A DNA stretch of 64,000 nucleotides from JANMZO01 sp963763135 (GTDB taxonomy: Bacteria; Actinomycetota; Acidimicrobiia; Acidimicrobiales; JANYDT01): positions 372,001 to 436,000 of the forward strand of contig CAVXNJ010000009.1 of NCBI GenBank assembly GCA_963763135.1, in the 5' to 3' direction. The notes under the pieces were generated by a model. That model had not been told where the DNA came from, ran no database searches, and saw only the letters and a list, made by a program, of their open reading frames with translations. Both the position numbers and the translations under genes were made by a program. This document shows, in pieces, positions 24,930 through 33,720 of this stretch (position 1 is the stretch's first letter; each line of letters opens with the position of its first letter).

Positions 24930-25671
24930 GCGCGGACGCGAGCGACGCCGCTGCGTCGGCCACCAGGCCGCGTGCCTTCGCCAGGCCAAAGGCCCGCAGG
25001 CGATAGCTGGGTCCGACCACCGAGACGGCGGCAACCACCACTCCACGCTCGTCGCGTACGGGCGCGGAAATTGCCGTGACCCCGAGTTCGACGGCGTCTT
25101 CTCGCAGTGCAGTGCCATCGGGATCCACGTTGCCTTTCAGCGCCGCACCCACGGCGGTGTTGCGACGACTCAACGGGCGACCGAGCCAACTGACATGGCG
25201 GATGGCGTGGTGACTCTGTTCCATTGCGGTGTATGTCGCGGTTGTCGTGTCGACAGGTTCAGCGAGGTAGGCGGATTCGCCGATCTGTTCCGCCAGTGAA
25301 ACGAGGACACTCTGGGCCAGGCGGGCCAACGAGTCCTGACCCAATGAACGGGCGATGCGAAACAATTCCTCGCCTGGTGCCCACCGGCTGTCAGGCAGGT
25401 GCACCGCGAAGCCGGCGCTCTCCAGCGAACGAAGCTGACGAAGTGCGGTGCTGGAGGTGAGGTCGGCAGCGCGTGCGGCATCGGCCAGCGATACGCCGTT
25501 CGGGTGATCGGCGACGATCGATACCAGACGCAACCCGCGGTCGGTTGCTCGGGGTTGCCCGGCACCGACGGCAGAAACCCGTGGGGAGGTTTCGGTGGGC
25601 TTGGTCGAAGGGGTCTTGCGGGATCGGATCGACTTGGGCGTCGCGGTTGACATCGTTTCGTAGCATGGCAT
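24865..25671 (-). CDS. IclR-family transcriptional regulator
   Basis: A 268-residue regulator. Residues about 45-105 form the winged helix-turn-helix (GLRLVSIVADHPNGVSLADAARAADL), and residues about 120-260 the IclR effector-binding domain. It is divergent from the hut operon with only about 50 bases between starts, so it very probably controls hut transcription; this is inference, since the usual regulator of hut operons in many bacteria is the GntR-type HutC. The ATG at 25671 gives a basic low-complexity N-terminus; an ATG at 25653 is equally possible. Effector candidates are histidine or urocanate. Confidence 0.85.
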   Translation of the reverse strand: MPCYETMSTATPKSIRSRKTPSTKPTETSPRVSAVGAGQPRATDRGLRLVSIVADHPNGVSLADAARAADLTSSTALRQLRSLESAGFAVHLPDSRWAPGEELFRIARSLGQDSLARLAQSVLVSLAEQIGESAYLAEPVDTTTATYTAMEQSHHAIRHVSWLGRPLSRRNTAVGAALKGNVDPDGTALREDAVELGVTAISAPVRDERGVVVAAVSVVGPSYRLRAFGLAKARGLVADAAASLASALTTRVDLVPLCAAPGRTRGER

Positions 25672-25721
25672 ACCTTTGCGTCTGATGAAATGCTGCTTCG
25701 CTACAAATTTCCGGAGTTTCG

Positions 25722-26510
25722 ATGTCTGAACCGCTCGTGGAAGGTGGAGTCGAACTGCACGGTCGCGGTGTGCGCATCGTCGATGTGGTCGCCGTGGCCC
25801 GACACCATGCCGATGTGCGTCTGGGCGCTGATGCCCGAGCCTCCATGCATAGATCAGCGGCCCTGGTCGAAGGGTTTGTCGCCAGCGACAGGCCGGTCTA
25901 CGGCGTTACAACGGGCTTCGGATCACTGGCCGGCACCGTCATTCCAGCGGAACGGACCGCTGAACTTCAGGTGGCGCTCATACGGTCGCATGCCACCGGA
26001 ATGGGTGACCAGGTCGAGACGGAGGTGGTGCGGGCCATGCTGTTCCTTCGAGCCCGCAGTCTCTCCATGGCGTACTCCGGTGTGCGACCCGAAATCGTCG
26101 ACCTGCAACTCGCCATGCTGCGAAAAGGGATAACTCCGGTGGTGCGGGAGTTCGGTTCGCTCGGCGCCAGCGGCGACCTGGCCCCGCTGAGCCACTGTGC
26201 GTTGGCGCTGATTGGCGAAGGCGAAGTGGAAACGCCGGAAGGTCGACCCACACCCACAGCGCCTGCGCTTGCCGCGGCCGGTCTCAGCCCGGTCACCCTC
26301 AGAGCCAAAGAGGGTCTGGCGCTGATCAACGGCACCGATGGCATTCTCGCGATGCTGTCGCTGGCTCTTCACGATCTCTCGATGCTTATGCGCGTTGCGG
26401 ACATTACGGCCGCCATGACCGTCGAAGGTCTGCTGGCCACCGACCGGGCGTACGCCGACGACCTTCAACAGCTACGTCCGCAGATCGGTCAAGCCGTAAG
26501 CGCGCGGTAA
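25722..26510 (+). CDS. hutH: Histidine ammonia-lyase, N-terminal part (frameshifted gene)
   Basis: The first 262 residues of HutH, which converts histidine to urocanate and ammonia, the first step of histidine degradation. The MIO-forming triad Ala149-Ser150-Gly151 is present in GASGDLAPLSH, as are YGVTTGFG and the LINGTDG segment. GGAG lies 6 bases before the ATG. The frame stops at TAA 26508-26510, in the middle of the conserved region that normally continues into LAGSPIVASHR. The continuation is intact in the next frame from 26509, so a single extra base (26508) splits the gene. Either an assembly error or a recent mutation. Confidence 0.9.
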   Translation: MSEPLVEGGVELHGRGVRIVDVVAVARHHADVRLGADARASMHRSAALVEGFVASDRPVYGVTTGFGSLAGTVIPAERTAELQVALIRSHATGMGDQVETEVVRAMLFLRARSLSMAYSGVRPEIVDLQLAMLRKGITPVVREFGSLGASGDLAPLSHCALALIGEGEVETPEGRPTPTAPALAAAGLSPVTLRAKEGLALINGTDGILAMLSLALHDLSMLMRVADITAAMTVEGLLATDRAYADDLQQLRPQIGQAVSAR

Positions 26511-26511
26511 C

Positions 26512-27282
26512 TTGTGTCGGATCCTTGCCGGTTCGCCGATCGTGGCCAGCCACCGAGAGGGCGACTCGCGGGTGCAGGACGCCTACTCGATCCGATGCAC
26601 ACCCCAGGTCCACGGAGCCGCTCTCGACACGCTGCAGTACTGTCGCACGATCGCTGAACGCGAACTCGACGCGGCGATCGACAACCCGATGATCCTGCCT
26701 GACGGACGAGTCGAGTCCTGCGGTAACTTTCACGGGGCCCCGGTCGGCTTCGTGTGCGACTTCCTGGCCATCGCGATCTCGGAGCTTTGCGCCATAGCGG
26801 AGCGACGCACCGATCGGATGCTCGACCGGTCCCGCTCGCACGGGCTCCCGCCGTTTCTGACGACCGACGCAGGTGTCAACAGCGGCATGATGATCGCCCA
26901 CTACACCCAGGTCGGGATGGCGCTCGATACCAAGCGTCTCGCGATTCCTGCGTCTATCGAGTCGCTGCCGACAAGCGCGATGCAGGAAGACCATGTGTCC
27001 AACGGTTGGGCCGCAGCCCGAAAGCTCCGCAAGGCCGTCGCCAATCTGGCCCGGGTCCTAGCTGTGGAGCTGGTGTGCGCGTCAGCTGCGATCGATCTGC
27101 GCTCGCCGCTGACACCTGCTTCCGGCACCGGCGCCGCGCTTGGTGTGGTGCGCACGAAGGTTGGCGGTCCCGGTCCGGACCGCTGGTTGTCGCCCGATCT
27201 TCGGGCGGCGGAAGCACTCATTCTTGATGGTTCAATCCTGGCTGCGGTGGAGACCGCAGTCGGTCCTCTGGAGGTTCTCTGA
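26512..27282 (+). CDS. hutH: Histidine ammonia-lyase, C-terminal part (frameshifted gene)
   Basis: The remaining 256 residues of HutH. The frame is meaningful from AAC at 26509 (NLCRILAGSPIVASH), and contains the active-site blocks VQDAYSIRCTPQVHG, ELDAAIDNPM and the late SMQEDHVS-type segment TSAMQEDHVSNG. The TTG at 26512 is only the first possible start after the shift and has no ribosome binding site, so this is not an independent gene. Joined to the upstream part, the protein has about 518 residues, the normal HutH length. Its stop overlaps the ATG of hutU by one base. Confidence 0.9.
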   Translation: MCRILAGSPIVASHREGDSRVQDAYSIRCTPQVHGAALDTLQYCRTIAERELDAAIDNPMILPDGRVESCGNFHGAPVGFVCDFLAIAISELCAIAERRTDRMLDRSRSHGLPPFLTTDAGVNSGMMIAHYTQVGMALDTKRLAIPASIESLPTSAMQEDHVSNGWAAARKLRKAVANLARVLAVELVCASAAIDLRSPLTPASGTGAALGVVRTKVGGPGPDRWLSPDLRAAEALILDGSILAAVETAVGPLEVL

Positions 27283-28949
27283 TGACTGCCGGTGCCCGTC
27301 CCGTCCGCTCGCCGCGTGGCTCAGCGCTCAACTGTCTGGGTTGGCCGCAGGAGGCCGTGTATCGGATGATGCACAACAACCTCGACCCGGAGGTCGCCGA
27401 ACGCCCCGATGATCTTGTCGTTTATGGCGGAACCGGTCGAGCGGCCCGGTCGTGGGATGCCTTCGACGCGATGGCACGTACGCTTACGACCCTGAAGGGC
27501 GACGAGACCATGCTCGTACAGTCGGGCAAGCCGGTTGGTGTGTTCCGGACCCACGAGTGGGCGCCCCGTGTTCTGATCGCGAACAGCAATCTCGTTCCAC
27601 AGTGGGGAAACTGGGACGAGTTCCGCCGCCTCGAAGCCATGGGCCTCACGATGTACGGGCAGATGACCGCCGGCTCTTGGATCTACATCGGCACGCAGGG
27701 AATTCTTCAGGGTACATACGAATGCTTCGCGGAGATCGCTCGTCGACGCTTCCACGGCACCCTCGCCGGCACCGTCACCTTGACCGCTGGGCTCGGTGGC
27801 ATGGGTGGCGCGCAGCCCCTTGCGGTGACCATGAACGGGGGTGTGGCGTTGTGCATCGATGTCGACGAGACCCGCATCCAGCGGCGCCTCGAGACCCGGT
27901 ACCTCGACGTCCTGGCCTCGAACATTGACGACGCCATCGCCCAGTGCGAGCAGGCCCGGAAGGAGCGCCGAGCCCTGTCCGTCGGACTCGTCGGCAACGC
28001 CGCGGTGCTCGTGCCCAAGCTTCTCGACATGGACTTCGCCGCCGATATCGTCACGGACCAGACCAGTGCGCACGACCCGCTCAGCTATGTGCCCGCCGAC
28101 CTCACACCGGAAGCCACCGCCGAAATGGCGCGTACCGATCCGCAGGAGCTGATCCGTCGGTCACGTGAGTCGATGGCCGCGCACTGCCGGGCCATGGTGG
28201 GCTTCGCCGGCAAAGGCGCCGAGGTGTTCGACTACGGCAACAGCCTTCGGGCCGAAGCGCAACTCGGTGGCTACGATCACGCCTTCGACTATCCGGGATT
28301 TCTCCCGGCGTACATCCGTCCGCTGTTCTGCGAAGGCAAGGGCCCCTTCCGGTGGGTGGCGTTGAGCGGTGATCCCGCCGACATCGCGGCCACCGACCGG
28401 GCCGTGCTCGAAGAGTTTCCCGACGATGAGGGCCTGGCCCGTTGGATCAGCCTGGCCGGTGAGCGGGTCGCGTTCCAAGGACTCCCGGCGCGGATCTGTT
28501 GGCTCGGGTACGGCGAGCGCCACCGCCTCGGCCTCCGCTTCAACGAGATGGTTCGCAAGGGTGAGTTGAAGGCTCCGATCGTGATCGGTCGTGACCACCT
28601 CGACTCCGGTTCGGTCGCTTCCCCCTACCGGGAGACCGAGGCCATGCTCGACGGGTCCGATGCGATTGCCGACTGGCCACTGCTCAACGCACTCGTCAAC
28701 ACGTCAAGCGGTGCGACCTGGGTCAGCATTCACCACGGTGGTGGCGTCGGCATCGGTCGCTCGATCCATGCGGGCATGGTGGCTCTGGCCGATGGGACCG
28801 ACCTGGCGGCGCAGAAATTGGAACGTGTGCTTACCACCGACCCCGGCATGGGCGTGATACGTCATGCCGATGCCGGCTACGAGCGAGCCAACGAGGTGGC
28901 CGCCGAGCGTGGGGTTCGTATCCCCATGTCCGAGGGCGGCGGGGAGTAG
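27282..28949 (+). CDS. hutU: Urocanate hydratase
   Basis: A 555-residue urocanase, the second enzyme of histidine degradation, which uses NAD+ as an electrophile to convert urocanate to 4-imidazolone-5-propionate. GLGGMGGAQPLAVTMNGG, the segment ICWLGYGERHRLG with Cys406, and IHHGGGVGIGRSIHAG are family hallmarks, and the length is normal. The ATG shares one base with the hutH stop, so translation is coupled. The deformylase-like gene follows after 3 bases. Confidence 0.97.
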   Translation: MTAGARPVRSPRGSALNCLGWPQEAVYRMMHNNLDPEVAERPDDLVVYGGTGRAARSWDAFDAMARTLTTLKGDETMLVQSGKPVGVFRTHEWAPRVLIANSNLVPQWGNWDEFRRLEAMGLTMYGQMTAGSWIYIGTQGILQGTYECFAEIARRRFHGTLAGTVTLTAGLGGMGGAQPLAVTMNGGVALCIDVDETRIQRRLETRYLDVLASNIDDAIAQCEQARKERRALSVGLVGNAAVLVPKLLDMDFAADIVTDQTSAHDPLSYVPADLTPEATAEMARTDPQELIRRSRESMAAHCRAMVGFAGKGAEVFDYGNSLRAEAQLGGYDHAFDYPGFLPAYIRPLFCEGKGPFRWVALSGDPADIAATDRAVLEEFPDDEGLARWISLAGERVAFQGLPARICWLGYGERHRLGLRFNEMVRKGELKAPIVIGRDHLDSGSVASPYRETEAMLDGSDAIADWPLLNALVNTSSGATWVSIHHGGGVGIGRSIHAGMVALADGTDLAAQKLERVLTTDPGMGVIRHADAGYERANEVAAERGVRIPMSEGGGE

Positions 28950-28952
28950 ATC

Positions 28953-29528
28953 GTGGCGGTACGCGAGATTCTCACCGTGGGGCACCCGTTCCTGCGGGAG
29001 CGGGCCCGTGAGGTGACCGTCGACGAATTGAAGTCGCCAGAAGTTCAGCAGGTGATCGACGATCTGATCGACACCATGCGACATGCCAACGGTGCGGGTA
29101 TCGCCGCGCCCCAGATCGGGGTCGGACTCCGGATCACGACGATCGAGGTCAACGAAAACCCCCGGTACCCGTACAAGCCGAAGATCCCCCTGACCGTCGT
29201 CGTCAATCCGGTCATCGAGTTTCTCGACGACGAGACGGTGGAGATCAACGAAGGATGCCTCTCGGTGCCCAACATGAGGGGAACGGTAAGTCGATATGTG
29301 AACATACGGGTTCGGTGGCTCGATCGTGACGGCCGCGCATACGACGAGATCAGGCGCGGCCTCACCGCTGGAACTTTTCAACATGAGTGCGATCATCTCG
29401 ATGGCAAGCTGTTCCTCGATCGGGTGACCGACACCACGACCCTCACGACTTGGGAACAGTTCGAACGGTTCCACCGTGCGGCCTTCATCGAGCGCATCAC
29501 CGCCTTCGTGGAGCGGGTAGGTTCGTAA
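28953..29528 (+). CDS. Peptide-deformylase-like protein in hut operon
   Basis: A 191-residue protein with all three peptide deformylase motifs: GAGIAAPQ (47-54), EGCLSVP (100-106, metal ligand C102) and QHECDHLDG (143-151, ligands H144 and H148, catalytic E145). Known deformylases remove formyl from N-formyl-methionine. This gene sits between hutU and hutF with 3-base gaps on both sides. HutF produces N-formylglutamate, and no hutG is visible, so I infer that this enzyme removes formate from N-formylglutamate to finish the pathway. The alternative is an ordinary Def recruited into the operon by chance. The motif II continuation (SVPNMRGTVSR) is that of a paralogous deformylase subgroup. Confidence 0.93.
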   Translation: MAVREILTVGHPFLRERAREVTVDELKSPEVQQVIDDLIDTMRHANGAGIAAPQIGVGLRITTIEVNENPRYPYKPKIPLTVVVNPVIEFLDDETVEINEGCLSVPNMRGTVSRYVNIRVRWLDRDGRAYDEIRRGLTAGTFQHECDHLDGKLFLDRVTDTTTLTTWEQFERFHRAAFIERITAFVERVGS

Positions 29529-29531
29529 CGT

Positions 29532-30881
29532 ATGAACGCGTCGACCGTGTACCACTGCGAGTTGGCATGGCTTGGTGGCGACGACGCGGTTTCCAACGTT
29601 GCAGTTCATGTCGACGGTGCGCATATCACCGCGGTGGTTGAAGGGGTCGAGCCGCCCGACGGCGCGGTTAGATTGCCCGGACTCACACTGCCGGGCCTGG
29701 CGAATGCCCACAGTCACGCGTTTCACCGGGCCTTACGCTCGCGGACCCACGGTGGCGGGGGAACGTTCTGGACGTGGCGCGAGGAGATGTACGCCCTGGC
29801 CCAGGCGCTCGACCCCGACTCCTATTTCCGGCTGGCGCGGGCCACGTTCGCCGAAATGGTCGGTGCCGGCATTACCTGTGTCGGGGAGTTCCACTACGTC
29901 CACCACGACCTGCGCGGTGCGCGCTACAGCGATCCGAACGCGATCGGCCATGCCCTGATCGCGGCCGCTGATGAGGCCGGAATTCGGATCACCCTGCTCG
30001 ACACCTGCTACCTGCAAGGTGGAATCGGCGTCGAATTGAACGAGATCCAACAGCGGTTCTCCGATGGAACTGCGGAGGCCTGGTGTGAACGGGTCGATGC
30101 CATGAGAACGGCTGGCCTTCAGCCACACGCCCGCCTCGGGGCGGCGGTGCACTCGGTGCGGGCGCTCGATGTCGACGCGATCGCCACCGTGGCCTCATGG
30201 GCCAATTGTCGGGTCACTCCGCTACACGCCCATGTGTCCGAGCAACCGGCCGAGAACGAACAATGTATGAGCGCGTATGGTCGGTCTCCGATGGAAGTAC
30301 TGGCCGATGCCGGCGCGTTGGGCAGTCGATTTTCCGCAGTGCACGCAACGCACCTGACGAACCATGACGTTGCGTTGCTGGCGCAGGCCGGCGCGACCGT
30401 GTGCCTGTGCCCGACCACCGAGCGGGACCTGGCCGATGGTATCGGTCCGACCGCGGAATTGCGGAGTGCCGGGGTCAGCATCACGTTCGGGAGCGATTCG
30501 CACGCGGTCATCGATCTCTTCGAAGAGGCTCGGGCCGCGGAGATGGGGGAGCGGGTGACGACACTGCAACGGGGAGCCCACGCTCCGGCCGCGCTGATGC
30601 GAGCGGCTACCGTTCACGGGCACGCTTCGCTGGGCTGGTCGGATGCCGGGCGTATCGAGACCGGGGCGCTGGCTGATCTGGTGACGGTCTCAGCCCAGAC
30701 GGTCCGCACCGCGGGAATGTCGAAGTCCAACGCCCTGGCCACTGCCGTGTATGCGGCATCTCCTGCCGACGTGAGTCACGTAATCGTCGGAGGCCGCGTG
30801 GTGGTGTCCGGCCATCGCCACACCTCACTCGACGTTGTGGCGGAGTTGCGTACATCGATCGCAGCCTTGACGGAGGAGTAA
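29532..30881 (+). CDS. hutF: Formimidoylglutamate deiminase
   Basis: A 449-residue amidohydrolase of the HutF type. The zinc motif is H60/H62 in LANAHSHAFHRAL, then THGGGGTFWTWREEMY, VGEFHYVHH, PLHAHVSEQ and the block CLCPTTERDLADGI with a following GSDSHAVIDLFEEAR, all characteristic of formimidoylglutamate deiminase rather than of generic cytosine deaminase-like enzymes. It converts N-formimidoyl-glutamate to N-formylglutamate and ammonia. It follows the deformylase-like gene by 3 bases, and hutI starts directly after its stop. Confidence 0.95.
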   Translation: MNASTVYHCELAWLGGDDAVSNVAVHVDGAHITAVVEGVEPPDGAVRLPGLTLPGLANAHSHAFHRALRSRTHGGGGTFWTWREEMYALAQALDPDSYFRLARATFAEMVGAGITCVGEFHYVHHDLRGARYSDPNAIGHALIAAADEAGIRITLLDTCYLQGGIGVELNEIQQRFSDGTAEAWCERVDAMRTAGLQPHARLGAAVHSVRALDVDAIATVASWANCRVTPLHAHVSEQPAENEQCMSAYGRSPMEVLADAGALGSRFSAVHATHLTNHDVALLAQAGATVCLCPTTERDLADGIGPTAELRSAGVSITFGSDSHAVIDLFEEARAAEMGERVTTLQRGAHAPAALMRAATVHGHASLGWSDAGRIETGALADLVTVSAQTVRTAGMSKSNALATAVYAASPADVSHVIVGGRVVVSGHRHTSLDVVAELRTSIAALTEE

Positions 30882-32096
30882 GTGGATAGCGAACCGACCG
30901 ACGAACGTGAACACCGGGACTTGGGATCGTTGGTGGTCGCCAACATCGGGGTGCTGGTGACCAACGACCCGTCGCTTGGAGACGGTCCGTTGGGTCTGCT
31001 CCGAAACGCATCGGTCGTAATCGAAGCCGGGAAGGTGGTTGCCGTTCAGGTCGCCGGTGCAGGCTCAGTGGCGGCGGATCGGTGCCTCGATGCCGGTGGA
31101 ATGTGCGTGATCCCCGGATTCGTCGATAGCCACAGCCACCTGGTGTTCGCCGGTGACCGAAGCGACGAGTTCGTGGCGCGCATGGCCGGCCGGCCCTACC
31201 AGGCCGGCGGAATCCGAACGACGGTCGATGCCACCCGCGGCGCGAGCGACAGCGAACTTAAAGGTTTCACCGGTCAGCGCCGCGTTGAAGCGTTCCAGCA
31301 GGGCATAACGACGATGGAAATGAAGTCGGGATATGGGCTTACCCCGGTTGACGAGGCGCGCTGCCTCGGTGTGGCGCGGTCGTTCACGCCGGAGACCACG
31401 TTTCTCGGTGCCCACGTGGTTCCGTCGGAATTCGAGGGTCGCAGCGACGACTACGTGCACCATGTCTGCAATGACATGCTGGCCGCTGCGGTGCCCCATG
31501 CCCGATGGATCGACGCGTTCTGCGAAGTCGGCGCCTTCGACGCAGATCAGTCCCGGGCGGTACTGGAGGCCGGGCGTGCAGCCGGCCTCGGACTCCGATT
31601 GCACGCCAACCAACTCGGCTACGGACCGGGCGTGCAACTCGCCGTCGACATGGGATGTGCCTCGGCCGACCACTGCACCTACCTGACCGACGCCGACATC
31701 GAAGCGCTCGCCGGTGGCTCGACCGTCGCGACATTCCTCCCGGCCACCGACTTCTCCACCCGACAGCCGTACCCCGACGCCCGTCGGGTGATCGGCGCCG
31801 GAGCGACCGTGGCCATAGCGACGAACTGCAACCCTGGAAGCAGCAACACCACCTCGATGGCGTTCTGCATTGCGTTGGCCGTGCGAGACATGCACATGAC
31901 GATCGAGGAGGCCATCCGTGCCGCAACCGTTGGTGGCGCCGCCGCGCTTCGACGCACGGATGTCGGACGGCTCTCCCCCGGGTGCCCGGGAGACCTGATC
32001 GTTCTCAACGCCCCGTCGTACACGCACTTCGCCTACCGGCCCGGCGTGCCGTTGGTGGCCAAGACACTGGTAGGCGGACGGGTCATCTTCGGATAG
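30882..32096 (+). CDS. hutI: Imidazolonepropionase
   Basis: A 404-residue amidohydrolase that opens the ring of 4-imidazolone-5-propionate to give formimidoylglutamate. Landmarks are FVDSHSHLVFAGDRSDEF (H84/H86), TTMEMKSGYGL, GAHVVPSEF, LRLHANQLGYG and ATNCNPGSS. The GTG start directly follows the hutF stop and has GGAGGAG upstream. In pathway order this enzyme acts before HutF although its gene comes last in the operon. Confidence 0.96.
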   Translation: MDSEPTDEREHRDLGSLVVANIGVLVTNDPSLGDGPLGLLRNASVVIEAGKVVAVQVAGAGSVAADRCLDAGGMCVIPGFVDSHSHLVFAGDRSDEFVARMAGRPYQAGGIRTTVDATRGASDSELKGFTGQRRVEAFQQGITTMEMKSGYGLTPVDEARCLGVARSFTPETTFLGAHVVPSEFEGRSDDYVHHVCNDMLAAAVPHARWIDAFCEVGAFDADQSRAVLEAGRAAGLGLRLHANQLGYGPGVQLAVDMGCASADHCTYLTDADIEALAGGSTVATFLPATDFSTRQPYPDARRVIGAGATVAIATNCNPGSSNTTSMAFCIALAVRDMHMTIEEAIRAATVGGAAALRRTDVGRLSPGCPGDLIVLNAPSYTHFAYRPGVPLVAKTLVGGRVIFG

Positions 32097-32122
32097 CAGT
32101 GAACCACCGCGATAGCAGCGAT

Positions 32123-32140
32123 CCACCGCGGGAGCGGTGG
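32123..32140 (+). terminator. Short hairpin after hutI
   Basis: CCACCG (32123-32128) and CGGTGG (32135-32140) can pair 27 bases after the hutI stop. There is no T-run; it may contribute to termination of the hut operon together with the next hairpin. Confidence 0.4.
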
Positions 32141-32161
32141 CCACGTTTGCGGGCAACGAAA

Positions 32162-32189
32162 AACGACTCGGAGATCTCTCCGAGTCGTT
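32162..32189 (-). terminator. Intrinsic terminator between hutI and surface protein
   Basis: AACGACTCGGAG (32162-32173) and CTCCGAGTCGTT (32178-32189) form a perfect 12-bp stem with a 4-base loop. On the minus strand the stem runs into a T-run (TTTTTC), so it should stop the surface-protein transcript; on the plus strand it may also end the hut mRNA. Confidence 0.8.
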
Positions 32190-32247
32190 CTCGCCTGTTC
32201 CAGAGTTAAAGCGCTCACCGGGTAGCAGCGCTTACCGAGTGCAGCGT

Positions 32248-33720
32248 TTATGAAATCGTTGCCGAAATGTTCAGGGAGGCGACGAGCGATCCGCTTGAGG
32301 TGTTGAGCACGAGCGGAATGACTCCGGTCGACGTACCGATCGGTACGGCCACGGTCGCACGGAACACGTTCACGCCAACCGTGGACCAAACCACCGACCA
32401 TCCGCTCGGCGTCACCAGAGCGACGTCGATCGGGCTCACGAACCCGCCTTTCGGGGTGACCAGCACGTCGAAAACGACGTTCGATCCTCGGGTGGCGGTA
32501 AGCGAACTCGGTACAGCGGTCAGACCGTAGCCGGTGCTTTCACCGGTTACCGGCGCCACGGCGGTCGGTGTGAACCGGAAGAACGAGGTCACCGGGGCGG
32601 TCAAGGTCAGAGCCACCGGAAGCCGAACTTCGACTCCGTCGCGAGACGCCACGATGGTGATGAACGTCGAGAGCGGTGTCACGTTGCTTGCTGCGGTGAC
32701 GTCGACCGCCACGGTGCCGATCGCCGGGTTCGGGGTCGCCGTTGCCGTAACGCCACCCGGAAGGCCTTCAGCCCGAACGAACACGGCCTGCGTCGAGTCG
32801 TCGAGTGACCGGGTATCGAACAGGTAGCGGCCGGAACCGCCAGCCGGAACGAAGGTAGGTGCACTTATCAGTCCGAGACTGATCTCCGGAATTCGAACCC
32901 GAACAACGAGGAGCGTGTCGGCGACCAGCGAACCTACGCTTGCACTCACTCGAACCGGATAATCACCAACGGCTGCATTCTGCGGGGCGTCGACAATCAA
33001 CACGGTTGATTCACCCTGCGTCGGGTTCGGGAGGAACGCCGCCTGCCATCCCGTCGGCAGCGAGGCAATCGCCAACGAAACCGGCTGATTGCCTAATCCG
33101 CTGCGGACCACGGTGATCGGGAACGTGGCCCGGGCTCCCGGCCGCGTGTTCGCAATGAGATTGCTCGGCCGCAAGGACAGCGAAGCACCGGCGGGTGAAG
33201 TTGTCACGGGAGTCGTGGCCGGGACCGTGGTTGGGGTGACCACCGGAGTTTGGGCGGCCTGCACGTGCAACGCGATGGGCAGTCGCCGGACTGACGACCC
33301 GGAACTCAGGGCCAGTTCGAGGAGGCTGGTTGACGTTGCCGCCTGCGCCTCAGCGCGAACTGACAACACACACGACCGAAGCGTGGGGCACGCGAGGGTG
33401 GCTGAGACACCGGCCGGCTTGCCGCTCAACGCCCAAGCGAACCGTGCGGGACGGTTCCCGGCGAGGGTGACGACAAGATTGGTGGACGATCCAGCCGCAA
33501 GAGCGACGGCGTTCGGATTGATCGTTGCGGAAGGCATCCGTGTCGCGGCTTGGGCCGGACTGTTTCCGGTGAGGGCAATCCCCACCGGCGCCACAGCCAA
33601 CAACGGGGCAACGATCATGGCGGCGATTCGGGGGCGTCGGCGTTGGTTGGCGCTCGTGCGCCGCTTGTCGTCGGTTGCGGTGGTGGCACCGCTGGATAGG
33701 TTCTTGGCTGTCATGTTCAT
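32248..33720 (-). CDS. Secreted Ig-like/NEW3-type surface protein
   Basis: A 490-residue exported protein. A basic stretch (NQRRRPR), a hydrophobic core at about 32-50 and AQA at 56-58 form a signal peptide. The mature part contains several beta-rich modules of about 95 residues with phrases such as LPTGWQAAFLPNPTQG and VTPSGWSVVW, like the NEW3/COG1470 Ig-like domains, separated by a Thr/Pro-rich linker near residue 165. There is no sortase motif or C-terminal anchor. GAGG lies 5 bases before the ATG. A paralogue lies at 50.8 kb. The function is probably structural at the cell surface. Confidence 0.8.
   Translation of the reverse strand: MNMTAKNLSSGATTATDDKRRTSANQRRRPRIAAMIVAPLLAVAPVGIALTGNSPAQAATRMPSATINPNAVALAAGSSTNLVVTLAGNRPARFAWALSGKPAGVSATLACPTLRSCVLSVRAEAQAATSTSLLELALSSGSSVRRLPIALHVQAAQTPVVTPTTVPATTPVTTSPAGASLSLRPSNLIANTRPGARATFPITVVRSGLGNQPVSLAIASLPTGWQAAFLPNPTQGESTVLIVDAPQNAAVGDYPVRVSASVGSLVADTLLVVRVRIPEISLGLISAPTFVPAGGSGRYLFDTRSLDDSTQAVFVRAEGLPGGVTATATPNPAIGTVAVDVTAASNVTPLSTFITIVASRDGVEVRLPVALTLTAPVTSFFRFTPTAVAPVTGESTGYGLTAVPSSLTATRGSNVVFDVLVTPKGGFVSPIDVALVTPSGWSVVWSTVGVNVFRATVAVPIGTSTGVIPLVLNTSSGSLVASLNISATIS

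Noticed and set aside
26490..26530. Programmed ribosomal frameshift in hutH
   Set aside because: No recognisable slippery sequence, Shine-Dalgarno stimulator or downstream pseudoknot at the junction; HutH is not known to use one. A simple indel explains it better.
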